A stretch of 33,881 bases of DNA from an uncultured Lachnospiraceae bacterium (GTDB lineage: Bacteria; Bacillota; Clostridia; Lachnospirales; Lachnospiraceae). The notes beneath the pieces are model-generated. The model did not search any database and was not told where the DNA came from. It saw only the letters and a list, made by a program, of their open reading frames with translations. How positions within the stretch are numbered: the stretch's first letter is position 1; each line of letters starts with the position of its first letter. Shown here one piece after another: positions 24,527 to 32,502 of this stretch. The stretch lies in assembly GCA_900553355.1 (NCBI GenBank), contig USDK01000032.1, positions 1-33,881 on the forward strand, given 5' to 3'. The translations under genes were made by a program, and so were the position numbers.

Positions 24527-25738
24527 TCAGATACAAAAGAAAAAAATCAGAAAAACCGTCTGCAGACTCTGCCCGAAATGATATTCTTTTACAGATCCCT
24601 GTGTCCTCACTATGTATCTTCCCACTTCTTCCCCGTCTAACATACACAGAATCTCTCCAGCCTTCTGTCCCTTTTTTACCGGGGCAGCCAGTTTTCTGGG
24701 CAGTTCTTCCTTAAATTCCACCTCTTCATCCTTCCCGAGAAGAATCTTAAGGGGCTCTGATTCCTCTGATTCCGCCCGGACAGTCGTTTCTTTTTGATAT
24801 GGATCCTCCGGATCTATCCCGTCTTCCACCGGGATCTCCCATGTCTTCGTATCCAACTTGACTTCACGGTACTCATAATTTGCCAGGGCATACTGCATCA
24901 GCTTTCTGGTATCTTCCCATTTGTAATTCTTATTATTTGGCCAGCCGCAGGCAAGAAGCGCCACAATAAAGGTCCTGTCCCCCTGTCTTAAGGCTCCCAC
25001 ATAACAATACCCGGCATCAGCCGTAAATCCCGTCTTTCCACTTAAGGCTCCCTCCATCATGTCCAGAAAGGCATTGTGATTGTGGCAGGAAAAGCTTCTC
25101 TTCCCTTCCACATCAGAAAAACTGTAATCCTTTGCCCTGGTGATCGTAAGAAATGCTTCTTTTTCAGGTGATTCCATGATACAGTAGCGCATGATCCTTG
25201 CCAGGTCTTCTGCCGTAGTTGCATGGGTTCCTCCATCGTCTTTCCCATCCAGACCGTTGGGTGTGACAAAATGCGTGTCCGTACAGCCCAGTTCTCTGGC
25301 TTTTTTGTTCATCTGCGCTGCAAATGCTTCGACTGATCCTGCCAGTTCTTCGGCAATCACCACCGCACTGTCATTATAAGATTCCAGCATCAGCGCATAC
25401 AGCAGGTCTTCCAGGTAAAACTCTTCTCCCTCCTGTACTCCAAGCCGTACCCTGGGCTGCGCGGCGGCATTTCGGGAGGCCCTGGCCGTCTGCCCTTCTT
25501 CCATCTCTTCCAGAGCCAGGATACAAGTCATGATCTTGGTTGTGCTGGCCATCGGGCGTACAACTCTTGCTTCCTTTCCAAATAAAACACGCCCACTGTC
25601 AGCATCCATCAAAACCGCTGACCGGGCGTATAGATTTTCAGGTTCTTCCGCCGGCTCTTCTGCCTTCAGAGGCAGGATCATATTTCCCACAAGCCCCAGA
25701 ACAATCCCTGTCAAACATATGTATTTCTTCCATCTCAT
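24527..25738 (-). CDS. D-alanyl-D-alanine carboxypeptidase (DacF-like, S11 family)
   Basis: This 403-residue penicillin-binding protein removes the terminal D-Ala of peptidoglycan stem peptides outside the membrane. An N-terminal signal segment (about 1-26) is followed by the S11 domain with SxxK at Ser65-Lys68 (ASTTKIM), SxN at Ser120-Asn122 (SYNDSA) and KTG at 235-237. A C-terminal beta domain and a hydrophobic end (about 390-403) could anchor it. GGAG lies five bases before the ATG. It is downstream of scpA-scpB on the same strand, and in spore formers such genes often act in spore cortex control. A second S11 enzyme is encoded at 30159-31394. Confidence 0.93.
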   Translation of the reverse strand: MRWKKYICLTGIVLGLVGNMILPLKAEEPAEEPENLYARSAVLMDADSGRVLFGKEARVVRPMASTTKIMTCILALEEMEEGQTARASRNAAAQPRVRLGVQEGEEFYLEDLLYALMLESYNDSAVVIAEELAGSVEAFAAQMNKKARELGCTDTHFVTPNGLDGKDDGGTHATTAEDLARIMRYCIMESPEKEAFLTITRAKDYSFSDVEGKRSFSCHNHNAFLDMMEGALSGKTGFTADAGYCYVGALRQGDRTFIVALLACGWPNNKNYKWEDTRKLMQYALANYEYREVKLDTKTWEIPVEDGIDPEDPYQKETTVRAESEESEPLKILLGKDEEVEFKEELPRKLAAPVKKGQKAGEILCMLDGEEVGRYIVRTQGSVKEYHFGQSLQTVFLIFFFCI

Positions 25739-25807
25739 AAAAGCTCCGCAAACTACCTGCCTTATCTCAAAATATGCAGAAAACGGCCGCTCTATGACTG
25801 ATCTGTC

Positions 25808-26386
25808 TTAGATATCCAGTTTTAACTGGATCTCTTCTTCTGCTTCTTCTTTAAAAGTCTCCACCTGTTCCGGATTTAAGGTGGGGAGATCCTCCGCCGA
25901 GTGGATACTGAACCTGCGCAAAAATTCCTCCGTCGTCCCGAACAGGATCGGCTTCCCCGGCGCATCCAGCCTTCCCACTTCGCATACCAGATCATATTCT
26001 ACCAGTTTATTTACAGCATGATCCGACTTGACGCCCCGGATCTTTTCAATCTCCAGCTTTGTCACCGGCTGCTTATATGCAATGATGGACAACGTCTCAA
26101 GGAGTACATCCGTCAGCACATATTTTTTCGGCTGCTTTGCCACCTTGATCAGATACTCATACATCTCTCTTTTGGTACACATCTGAAAAGAATCCTCCAG
26201 CTCGATGATACGGATGCCGCGGTCTTCACTTTCGTACTGATCCATCATCTGATGAATGATCTTGCGAGTCGTATCTTCATCATGCTCGATGGCCGACGCA
26301 ATCTTTCCCAGTTCCACCGAATCGCCCATGGCGAACAGGATCGCTTCTATGATACCTTCTAATTTTTTTATCTCCACTGTATCCAT
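25808..26386 (-). CDS. scpB: Segregation and condensation protein B
   Basis: ScpB is the winged-helix subunit of the SMC-ScpAB condensin that organises and segregates the chromosome. The protein from ATG 26386 is 192 residues, with the conserved IEAILFAMG start, a central SIIAYKQPVTKLEIEKIRGV segment (the family's best-conserved helix pair, about 104-123) and a C-terminal acidic tail. The TTG-initiated frame 13 codons earlier lies inside scpA and is less likely; the chosen ATG is 10 bases after the scpA stop with GAAAGG in front. It is followed by the D,D-carboxypeptidase. Confidence 0.95.
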   Translation of the reverse strand: MDTVEIKKLEGIIEAILFAMGDSVELGKIASAIEHDEDTTRKIIHQMMDQYESEDRGIRIIELEDSFQMCTKREMYEYLIKVAKQPKKYVLTDVLLETLSIIAYKQPVTKLEIEKIRGVKSDHAVNKLVEYDLVCEVGRLDAPGKPILFGTTEEFLRRFSIHSAEDLPTLNPEQVETFKEEAEEEIQLKLDI

Positions 26387-26396
26387 ACTACCTTTC

Positions 26397-27149
26397 CTAT
26401 GCTTGTCCTTCCACGTTGGAATCAATCATGATATCTTCAAAAGGCTGTTCCTGCCGGATTGTAATCGTTCCTTCCTTCATCAGCTGCAGAATGGCCAGAA
26501 ATGTTACTACCAGCTGTGTCTTGGAAGCCTGCTTCTTCAAAAGTTCCCGGAAGCTGAACCTTTTATGGGATCTGGCATATTCTGTGACATAGTCGAGTTT
26601 CTCCGGCAGAGTCACTTCTTCTTTTTCGATTTTTCCGAATTTACTGCGGACAGGATCAATCTTCTCCACCTGGCGCTTCATCACATCCTGAAAAATCTGA
26701 TTTAATTTCGCCAGGGTCAGATCCCCCAGAAGATCCCCCAGGTCTACCGGTTCTTCGTAATCCTTCACTTCTTCCGGAATGGTCGGGTCCTTATACATGA
26801 CCTGCTCCCCCTCCACCTGACGGTCCCTGAGTTCATAAGACATATATTTAAACATCTTGTACTGCAGAAGCTGATCCACCAGTTCCTGTCTTGGATCTTC
26901 TTCCTCCTCTTCCTTTTCTTCCCGCGGAAGAAGCATCCTGCACTTGATATCAAGAAGAGTTGCCGCCATGACCAGGAATTCACTCATCACATTTAAGTCT
27001 TCCTTCTCCATGGCCCGTATATAATCCATATACTGACTGGTAATCTCCACGATTGGAATATCGTAGATATCTATTTTATTTTTATCAATGAGATGCAGAA
27101 GAAGATCCAGCGGTCCTTCAAACACCTGCAGCTTTACCGGAATACCCAT
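26397..27149 (-). CDS. scpA: Segregation and condensation protein A
   Basis: ScpA is the kleisin that bridges the SMC heads. At 250 residues it has the N-terminal pattern VFEGPLDLLLHLIDKNKIDI (7-26), a low-complexity Glu-rich linker (EEKEEEEEDP, about 78-87), and a C-terminal winged helix (about 170-245) that touches the SMC head. A promoter lies upstream, and scpB starts 10 bases downstream. The scpA-scpB order and position next to a dac gene are common in Firmicutes. Confidence 0.96.
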   Translation of the reverse strand: MGIPVKLQVFEGPLDLLLHLIDKNKIDIYDIPIVEITSQYMDYIRAMEKEDLNVMSEFLVMAATLLDIKCRMLLPREEKEEEEEDPRQELVDQLLQYKMFKYMSYELRDRQVEGEQVMYKDPTIPEEVKDYEEPVDLGDLLGDLTLAKLNQIFQDVMKRQVEKIDPVRSKFGKIEKEEVTLPEKLDYVTEYARSHKRFSFRELLKKQASKTQLVVTFLAILQLMKEGTITIRQEQPFEDIMIDSNVEGQA

Positions 27150-27192
27150 ATATGTTCCTCTTACGCCTGTTGATTTTTATCGTAACTTTTTT

Positions 27193-27221
27193 ATTATACA
27201 GGATTTCTCCCTGTTTCACAA
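27193..27221 (-). promoter_or_regulatory. Sigma-A promoter of scpA-scpB-dac
   Basis: TTGTGA (27216-27221), a 17-base spacer and a perfect TATAAT (27193-27198) on the minus strand lie 44 bases before the scpA ATG and directly after the metallophosphoesterase stop. It probably drives scpA, scpB and the carboxypeptidase gene together. Confidence 0.7.
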
Positions 27222-27224
27222 GAT

Positions 27225-28088
27225 TTATCTGTCCAAACCTGTAAGCTCCAGCACAACCACTTCGGCAGGATTTAAAAATCGTATGGGCACGGAATGTACG
27301 CCCAGGCCGCGGCTTACCACCACATCAGCTTTCGGATCCCGGTAAATTCCGCCGGAATAGGCAGGGAACAGGCGGAAATCCGGGGCGATCAGGCCTCCGA
27401 TTCCCGGAAGTCCGATCAGGCCTCCGTGGACATGGCCAGAAAGGATCAGGTCAGCGCCCCAGTCTTCATACTGCTTCACATAGACCGGATTATGGGCAAG
27501 GAGAATCTGATAAGAAGGGTCAGCCCTGCCGATCCTCTCTTCAATCTCCCGGATACGCAGCCTTTTTCTTCCAACCTTTCCATAGGCGGGAAGAGGAATC
27601 TCCAACCCACTGATCCGGATCCTTACGCCCTCCGGCTTCCAGATAACGGCCTCGTTTTCAAGAAATATGATCCCAGCCTCTTCCAGCTTCTTTTTATAAG
27701 CAGAATAGGACTGCTCATAGCGCTCCGGCATTTCTTTGAGCTTCTGCTCATGGTTTCCGTTTGCATAATATACCGGGCACATGGCAGTCAGTCTGGTAAG
27801 GAACTGAAGCGTCTCCGCATAAGAAGAGCCGTCTTTGCGCACCAGCATATCCCCGCCGATCAGGATCAGATCCGGGCGCGACTTCCGGACAGCCGCCAGA
27901 AGGCGTCCGTTTTTTTTCCCATAGCTGCAGTTATGGAGATCGCTTAAAAACACGATCCTTTTCTTTTGTATCCCGTTTAATTTATGGGAAGATATCCGAT
28001 AGGTCCTGATCCGGAATGTCCGGAGTTCTCTGGCATTTTCGATAAAAAATATCAGGCACAGGACGCCTAGAGCAATGATGATTATCAA
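27225..28088 (-). CDS. Membrane-anchored metallophosphoesterase (YaeI/YkuE-like)
   Basis: This 287-residue protein has one N-terminal membrane helix (about 2-17) and then the calcineurin-like set: SDLHNC (Asp50, His52), GGDM, GNHE, LAHNP and GHVHGG. Relatives act on UDP-diacylglucosamine-like or other lipid or phosphoester substrates at the membrane; the substrate here is unknown. Only a TTG start at 28088 fits, with AAAAAGGAG 11 bases before it, so the start is less certain. It is divergent from the aminopeptidase gene. Confidence 0.85.
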   Translation of the reverse strand: MIIIIALGVLCLIFFIENARELRTFRIRTYRISSHKLNGIQKKRIVFLSDLHNCSYGKKNGRLLAAVRKSRPDLILIGGDMLVRKDGSSYAETLQFLTRLTAMCPVYYANGNHEQKLKEMPERYEQSYSAYKKKLEEAGIIFLENEAVIWKPEGVRIRISGLEIPLPAYGKVGRKRLRIREIEERIGRADPSYQILLAHNPVYVKQYEDWGADLILSGHVHGGLIGLPGIGGLIAPDFRLFPAYSGGIYRDPKADVVVSRGLGVHSVPIRFLNPAEVVVLELTGLDR

Positions 28089-28202
28089 AACCGATTTTCT
28101 CCTTTTTATTCAGGTCAATTATATAATTATTCCTGTTCATTTGTAAACAGATATGTTAAAATCTATTACGGTAATTAAAAGTATTTAGGAGGAGGTTTTA
28201 CC

Positions 28203-29996
28203 ATGACGATACCTGAAAGAATCAGCGCACTGCGCGCACTGATGGCTGAAAAAGGGTACGACGCCTATGTAGTTCCTACCGACGACAACCATCAGAGCGA
28301 ATATGTTGGGGAACATTTTAAAGCAAGAGCGTTTATCACCGGTTTTACCGGCTCTGCCGGAACCGCTGTCATCACAAAGGATGAGGCAGGTCTCTGGACG
28401 GACGGAAGATATTTTATCCAGGCAGAGCAGCAGCTTTCCGGAAGCGGAGTAAAGCTGTTTAAAATGGGGGAACCTGGTGTACCCACGACTCTGGAATATC
28501 TGGAACAGGTTCTTCCTGAAGGCTGTACGCTTGGCTTTGACGGGCGTGTGGTTGCTATGGGCGATGGACTGAACTATGAGGCTGTGGCCGCAAAGAAAAA
28601 CGGCGCTGTTAATTATTCCGAAGATCTGATCGACAAGATCTGGGAAGACCGTCCGGCGCTTTCCGAGGAGCCGGCGTTTGCGCTGGATGAGCGTTATACT
28701 GGCGAGAGTACTGCTTCTAAGCTTGCAAGAGTCCGTCAGGCGATGAAGGAGGCCGGTGCTGACACCCATGTGATCGCTGCCCTGGACGATATCTGCTGGA
28801 TCACCAATCTGCGCGGAAATGATATTGAGTTTTTCCCGCTGCTTCTGTCTTACGCAGTCATCACCATGGACGATATGAAACTGTATATTGACGAGCGCAA
28901 GCTGACAGACGAGATGAAAGAAAATCTGGCAAAAGACAATATTTCTCTTCGCCCGTACAATGCCATTTACGAAGACGTAAAAGAGCTCCCGGCGGATGCT
29001 TCGATCCTGGTAGATTCTGCACGTCTGAACTATGCACTGTATAACAATCTCCCGAAGACAGCGAAGGTGATCGACCAGATGAATCCAACTGTTGTCATGA
29101 AGGCTGTAAAAAATGATGTGGAACTGAAAAACATCATCAATGCCCACGTCAAGGACGGTGTGGCTGTCACCAGATTTATGTACTGGCTGAAGAAAAATGT
29201 AGGAAAAACAGAGCCGCCGATCACTGAGATCAGTGCTGCGGAAAAGCTGGACGAGTTCCGAAAAGAGCAGGAAGGCTATCTGTGGCAGAGCTTTGAACCT
29301 ATCTGCGGTTCGGGCGAGCACGGTGCCATTGTTCACTATGCAGCCACACCGGAGACCAACATCCCTGTGGTAACCGACGGACTGTTCCTGACTGACACCG
29401 GCGGCGGATATATCGAAGGTTCTACCGATATCACCAGAACCTTTGCTTTTGGAAATCTGACCCAGGAGATGAAGGAAGACTTCACCACTGTTCTTCAGTG
29501 CAACATGCATCTGGCAAACGCCGTGTTCCTGGAAGGTACTGCGGGATACAACCTGGACGTGCTGGCAAGGATGCCTGCTTGGAAACGTGGCAAGAACTTT
29601 AACCACGGTACCGGCCACGGTGTAGGCTATCTGATGAATATCCACGAGGCTCCCTGTGGATTCCGCTGTGCTATCCGCGCACACGAAAAACAGCCGCTGA
29701 TGCCGGGACTTGTCATCACCGATGAACCAGGTATCTACATCGAAGGTTCTCACGGTGTCCGCACTGAAAATGAACTGGTGGTACGCAAAGGAGAAAAGAA
29801 CGAATATGGACAGTTCCTCTACTTCGAGCCCATCACCTATGTACCGATCGACCTGGATGCCATCATTCCGGAAATGCTGACAGAAGAAGACAAAGAACAA
29901 CTCAACTCCTATCACGCAAAAGTATATGAGATTGTAGCTCCACATCTGAATGACGAAGAACGCGAGTGGCTGAAAGAATACACACGCGCAATTTAA
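28203..29996 (+). CDS. Aminopeptidase P family protein (Xaa-Pro aminopeptidase, M24B, long form)
   Basis: This 597-residue enzyme is the long three-domain form of aminopeptidase P: two creatinase-like N-terminal domains (about 1-150 and 155-300) and a C-terminal pita-bread metallopeptidase domain. All five metal ligands are visible: Asp398 and Asp409 (LTDTGGGY and STDITRT), His472 (HGTGHGVGYLMNIHE), Glu508 (DEPGIY) and Glu522 (TENELVV). It removes N-terminal residues preceding proline, using manganese, in the cytoplasm. AGGAGGAGG precedes the ATG. It is a single gene. The minus strand is also open for its entire length, but that frame has no recognisable product. Confidence 0.95.
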   Translation: MTIPERISALRALMAEKGYDAYVVPTDDNHQSEYVGEHFKARAFITGFTGSAGTAVITKDEAGLWTDGRYFIQAEQQLSGSGVKLFKMGEPGVPTTLEYLEQVLPEGCTLGFDGRVVAMGDGLNYEAVAAKKNGAVNYSEDLIDKIWEDRPALSEEPAFALDERYTGESTASKLARVRQAMKEAGADTHVIAALDDICWITNLRGNDIEFFPLLLSYAVITMDDMKLYIDERKLTDEMKENLAKDNISLRPYNAIYEDVKELPADASILVDSARLNYALYNNLPKTAKVIDQMNPTVVMKAVKNDVELKNIINAHVKDGVAVTRFMYWLKKNVGKTEPPITEISAAEKLDEFRKEQEGYLWQSFEPICGSGEHGAIVHYAATPETNIPVVTDGLFLTDTGGGYIEGSTDITRTFAFGNLTQEMKEDFTTVLQCNMHLANAVFLEGTAGYNLDVLARMPAWKRGKNFNHGTGHGVGYLMNIHEAPCGFRCAIRAHEKQPLMPGLVITDEPGIYIEGSHGVRTENELVVRKGEKNEYGQFLYFEPITYVPIDLDAIIPEMLTEEDKEQLNSYHAKVYEIVAPHLNDEEREWLKEYTRAI

Positions 29997-30003
29997 TCCA
30001 TTG

Positions 30004-30035
30004 GGGACGGGGGATTTTGGAAAATCCCCCGTCCC
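30004..30035. repeat. REP-like palindrome, copy 1
   Basis: GGGACGGGGGATTTT (30004-30018) and its exact complement (30021-30035) form a 15-bp perfect stem with a two-base loop, eight bases after the aminopeptidase stop. A second copy lies 80 bases away. The GC-rich outer and AT-rich inner halves resemble dispersed REP-type palindromes seen in clostridial genomes. It may also stop plus-strand transcription, though the U-run is weak. Confidence 0.85.
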
Positions 30036-30113
30036 TATTTGCGTCAAACCAACCGCTATCCGCCAAATGGGGAAAACTCACGTGGAAAACTTGTTGATAA
30101 CCCATCTTCATGA

Positions 30114-30157
30114 TGATTGGGGACGGGGGATTTCTGAAAATCCCCCGTCCCCAATCA
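30114..30157. repeat. REP-like palindrome, copy 2
   Basis: A 20-bp perfect stem (30114-30133 with 30138-30157) around a four-base loop, sharing the GGGGACGGGGGATTT core with copy 1. It ends two bases from the stop of the minus-strand carboxypeptidase gene. An outer 11-bp inverted repeat (GTGGAAAACTT at 30082-30092, AAGTTTTCCAC at 30169-30179) encloses it, the right arm lying in coding sequence. The 30036-30113 spacer holds no gene. Confidence 0.85.
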
Positions 30158-30158
30158 A

Positions 30159-31394
30159 TCAAGGTAAGAAGTTTTCCACTGCATTTTCCACCGCATCTGG
30201 ATAACTCATCTTTTTTACCTCTTCTGTTGTCAGGATTTTTATGCTTCCGATTTCTTCTCCGTCTAGATAATAAAAGGCTTTTCCTGCCTCCTGCCCCTGT
30301 TTCACGGGAGCTTTCAGGGATTCTTTCATTTTTACTTTTCTTTCGATTGAAGTAAGATCCGCTCCGGATGTATTGATATAGGTAAATGCTGTTTCCTGTG
30401 CAGTGGCCGCCTTTTCTTTTACACCTCCCCTCACGGCGATCTCCGGCGTTGCTTCTGCCGCCTCTTCCTGATAGATGCTGCATTTTCCAAATCCATAGTT
30501 CAAAAGTGCAATCGCATCTTTCGTCCGGTCTTTACTGGTCTCCGCCGCCATGATCACGGCAATCAGTTCCATTCCATTTTTCTCGGCTGTGGCAGAGATG
30601 CAGAATTTTGCCTGGCTTGTGGAACCTGTCTTCAGGCCTGTGGCATATTCATAATGTCTGACCAGTTTATTCGTATTTGTCAGGCCAAATTCGGATGTTC
30701 CCTTCTGTGTATTGTGTGTAATATTTTCCATCCAGATCATAGCATAATCCCGGATCTGTGGATATGTAGTGATCAATTCTCTGGACATCAGCCCGATATC
30801 TCTGGCTGTGGTCAGGTGTCCGTCTGCATCCAGTCCATTGCAGTTTACGAAATGAGTGTTTTCCATTCCAAGCTCCTGGGCCCGTTCATTCATCCGCCGT
30901 ACAAATTCCTCCTCGCTTCCTGCAATATATTCTGCCATTGCCACACAGGCATCGTTTCCACTGGCCACCGCAATACATTTGATCAATGTATCCACCGTCT
31001 GTATCTCTCCTGGTTCCAGAAACACCTGGGAACCGCCCATGGAGGCTGCATGTTCTGAGGTCGTAACCTCATCCTCCAGACTAATCTGTCCGGATTCCAG
31101 GGCATCAAAAATTAAAAGCAGTGTCATGATCTTGGTTACGCTTGCCGGCGGTCTTTGTTCATCGGGATTCTTTTCAAAGATCACCTGACCGGTAGAAGCC
31201 TCCATCAAGATCGCTGACGGTGCGCTGATTTCAATTTCCTGCTGCTGCGTTTCTTTTTCCTGCGCATCTTCACCTTCTGCTGCTTCCGGCGTTTCACTCT
31301 CTTCTGTCTCCATGTTCTCATCTGTATTTTCCGCAGCCATTACAGGCTGCACACACAGTGTCAGGCACAACAGTATTGACAGAATGACTTTCAT
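30159..31394 (-). CDS. D-alanyl-D-alanine carboxypeptidase (DacA-like, S11 family)
   Basis: This 411-residue exported enzyme trims D-Ala from peptidoglycan pentapeptides. A signal peptide (1-20, cut likely after VMA) is followed by a Glu-rich spacer (about 22-52), then SxxK at Ser85-Lys88 (PASVTKIM), SxN at Ser145-Asn147 (SGNDAC) and KTG at 255-257. A C-terminal beta domain ends without an evident amphipathic anchor. I use ATG 31394, with GAGG nine bases upstream, rather than the GTG five codons earlier, which has no site. It is distinct from the DacF-like paralogue at 24527-25738. Confidence 0.93.
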   Translation of the reverse strand: MKVILSILLCLTLCVQPVMAAENTDENMETEESETPEAAEGEDAQEKETQQQEIEISAPSAILMEASTGQVIFEKNPDEQRPPASVTKIMTLLLIFDALESGQISLEDEVTTSEHAASMGGSQVFLEPGEIQTVDTLIKCIAVASGNDACVAMAEYIAGSEEEFVRRMNERAQELGMENTHFVNCNGLDADGHLTTARDIGLMSRELITTYPQIRDYAMIWMENITHNTQKGTSEFGLTNTNKLVRHYEYATGLKTGSTSQAKFCISATAEKNGMELIAVIMAAETSKDRTKDAIALLNYGFGKCSIYQEEAAEATPEIAVRGGVKEKAATAQETAFTYINTSGADLTSIERKVKMKESLKAPVKQGQEAGKAFYYLDGEEIGSIKILTTEEVKKMSYPDAVENAVENFLP

Positions 31395-31477
31395 GGCACC
31401 ATTCCTCACCGATTCCGTCTATCAATATTATTGTAATCACAGGTCGGCGGAAATATGATGAATCTTCGAAAATGTTA

Positions 31478-31535
31478 TTGACTTCCATCTACTATGTGGT
31501 ACAATATAGTCAACAACTAGTATGTGACACATAGT
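31478..31535 (+). promoter_or_regulatory. Promoter and likely PadR operator
   Basis: TTGACT (31478-31483), a 16-base spacer and TACAAT (31500-31505) form a promoter for the padR gene. ACTATGTG (31491-31498, in the spacer) and CACATAGT (31528-31535) are an inverted pair, and the second overlaps a perfect 13-bp palindrome TATGTG-A-CACATA (31521-31533). PadR regulators commonly bind ATGT/ACAT dyads and repress themselves, so this is probably the operator. Binding is inferred. Confidence 0.65.
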
Positions 31536-31554
31536 AGAGGCGGTGATAATTGAA

Positions 31555-31905
31555 ATGTACGACAAATCCCAATTAATGCGTGGGACATTGGAGGGCTGTA
31601 TTTTAAAATTTCTTTCTGAAGAAACCACTTATGGATATGAACTTGTACAAAAGCTGGAGCAGTATGGATTTACAGATATCAAAGAAGGAACAATCTATCC
31701 TCTGCTGGTCCGGCTGGAAAAAAAAGGGATCATAGATTCCGAGTTCCGGCCTTCTCCTCTTGGTCCCAGCAGAAAATATTATTCTATCACGGAGACAGGC
31801 AATGAATATTTGGAAGAATTTCTGTCCAACTGGGAACAGATTTCCTCTTCCGTCAATCACATTTTCAAACCAGGAGGTATGACCTATGACAGCACAGACA
31901 AATAA
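31555..31905 (+). CDS. PadR family transcriptional regulator
   Basis: This 116-residue PadR protein has the winged-helix core LMRGTLEGCILKFLSEETTYG in part, then IKEGTIYPLLVRLEKKG, the family's hallmark recognition segment, and a short C-terminal dimer helix. I use ATG 31555 because GGCGGTGAT, a one-mismatch fit to the anti-Shine-Dalgarno complement, lies seven bases before it; the GTG at 31543 is inside that site. It overlaps the next gene by 20 bases, the standard layout in which PadR controls a membrane partner. The promoter carries a TATGTG/CACATA dyad. Confidence 0.92.
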   Translation: MYDKSQLMRGTLEGCILKFLSEETTYGYELVQKLEQYGFTDIKEGTIYPLLVRLEKKGIIDSEFRPSPLGPSRKYYSITETGNEYLEEFLSNWEQISSSVNHIFKPGGMTYDSTDK

Positions 31906-32500
31906 CACGGTCAATATTCTTGAGGCTGCAAATTACCAGGGCGAGCAGGACCTGAATAAAGAAAACAGAAAAACTCTGCACAAAATGATGAAATATGTGC
32001 GTACTTTTCCATTAAGCGATCTTGAAATCGAGACAATACGCCGGGATCTTCTGGGTATGGCCATGGAAGCCCAGAAGCGCGGCTCCACACTCCAGGCCTC
32101 ACTCGGAGAAAAGCCCCGGGATTTCTGTGATACCCTCATATATTCCATCGGCGGGATCAAGTCTCCCGGAGGAAGAAAACTTCTGCACATCTCCGGCTGC
32201 TACTATCAGATCATCGGCGCCTTGGCCATCATTTCCAACCTTTTTGTACTGGTTATCTCTATGATCAATGGCAGCGTAGACCTTTTATCCAAAAGCAGGA
32301 CCGATATCAATCCTTCCGATCTGCTGAGCTGCTGCGCCTGCATGATTCTCGGCGCATTCTTATTGACCGCCGGCAAACGGGCCTATCAGTATGCCAATAA
32401 CGTAGAAAAATCCAGCCTTGCACTGCGCTGGGGACTTGCTGTGCTTGTCTATAGTTTCCTGGACATCCTCCTTGACATCGCAGACTTTATCAGCAGCTGT
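31886..32500 (+). pseudogene. PadR-linked membrane protein (DUF1048/HAAS-like), truncated at an assembly junction
   Basis: The first about 205 residues look like the short membrane proteins that travel with PadR. A helical N-terminus has the DLLGMAMEAQKRG and KPRDFCDTLI patterns of DUF1048/HAAS-type proteins, followed by about four membrane helices (about 112-135, 150-165, 180-200). AGGAGGT lies seven bases before the ATG, and the start overlaps padR. The native sequence stops near 32,500; the last few codons and the stop at 32519-32521 come from the antisense of a Bacteroidales gene. The true C-terminus is missing. This is best seen as a cut gene caused by the join, not natural decay. Confidence 0.75.
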
Positions 32501-32502
32501 CG
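32494..32502. other. Junction between Firmicute and Bacteroidales DNA (likely assembly chimera)
   Basis: Left of this point the plus strand encodes a PadR-linked clostridial protein; right of it the minus strand encodes an RND pump core. Both open frames run through the point into antisense of the other gene, so neither has a natural end. The RND frame leaves homology directly after AVFIPTA, where the family continues without a break. No insertion sequence, attachment site or repeat is visible at the join. The exact base is uncertain by a few positions because a few bases fit either side. Confidence 0.85.

Noticed and set aside
28185..30047. A 620-codon open frame on the minus strand, antisense to the whole aminopeptidase P gene.
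   Set aside because: The plus-strand gene has all five metal ligands, a strong ribosome binding site and family length. The antisense frame has no recognisable domain and is open because of the codon bias of the real gene.
30093..30101. A DnaA-box-like TTATCAACA (minus strand) between the REP-like palindromes, hinting at a replication origin.
   Set aside because: A single one-mismatch site, no cluster, no dnaA or dnaN, and no AT-rich unwinding region; probably chance.
29997..30158. CRISPR-like array from the two repeated palindromes.
   Set aside because: Only two copies, of unequal length, with stems longer than CRISPR repeats, no further repeats and no cas genes.
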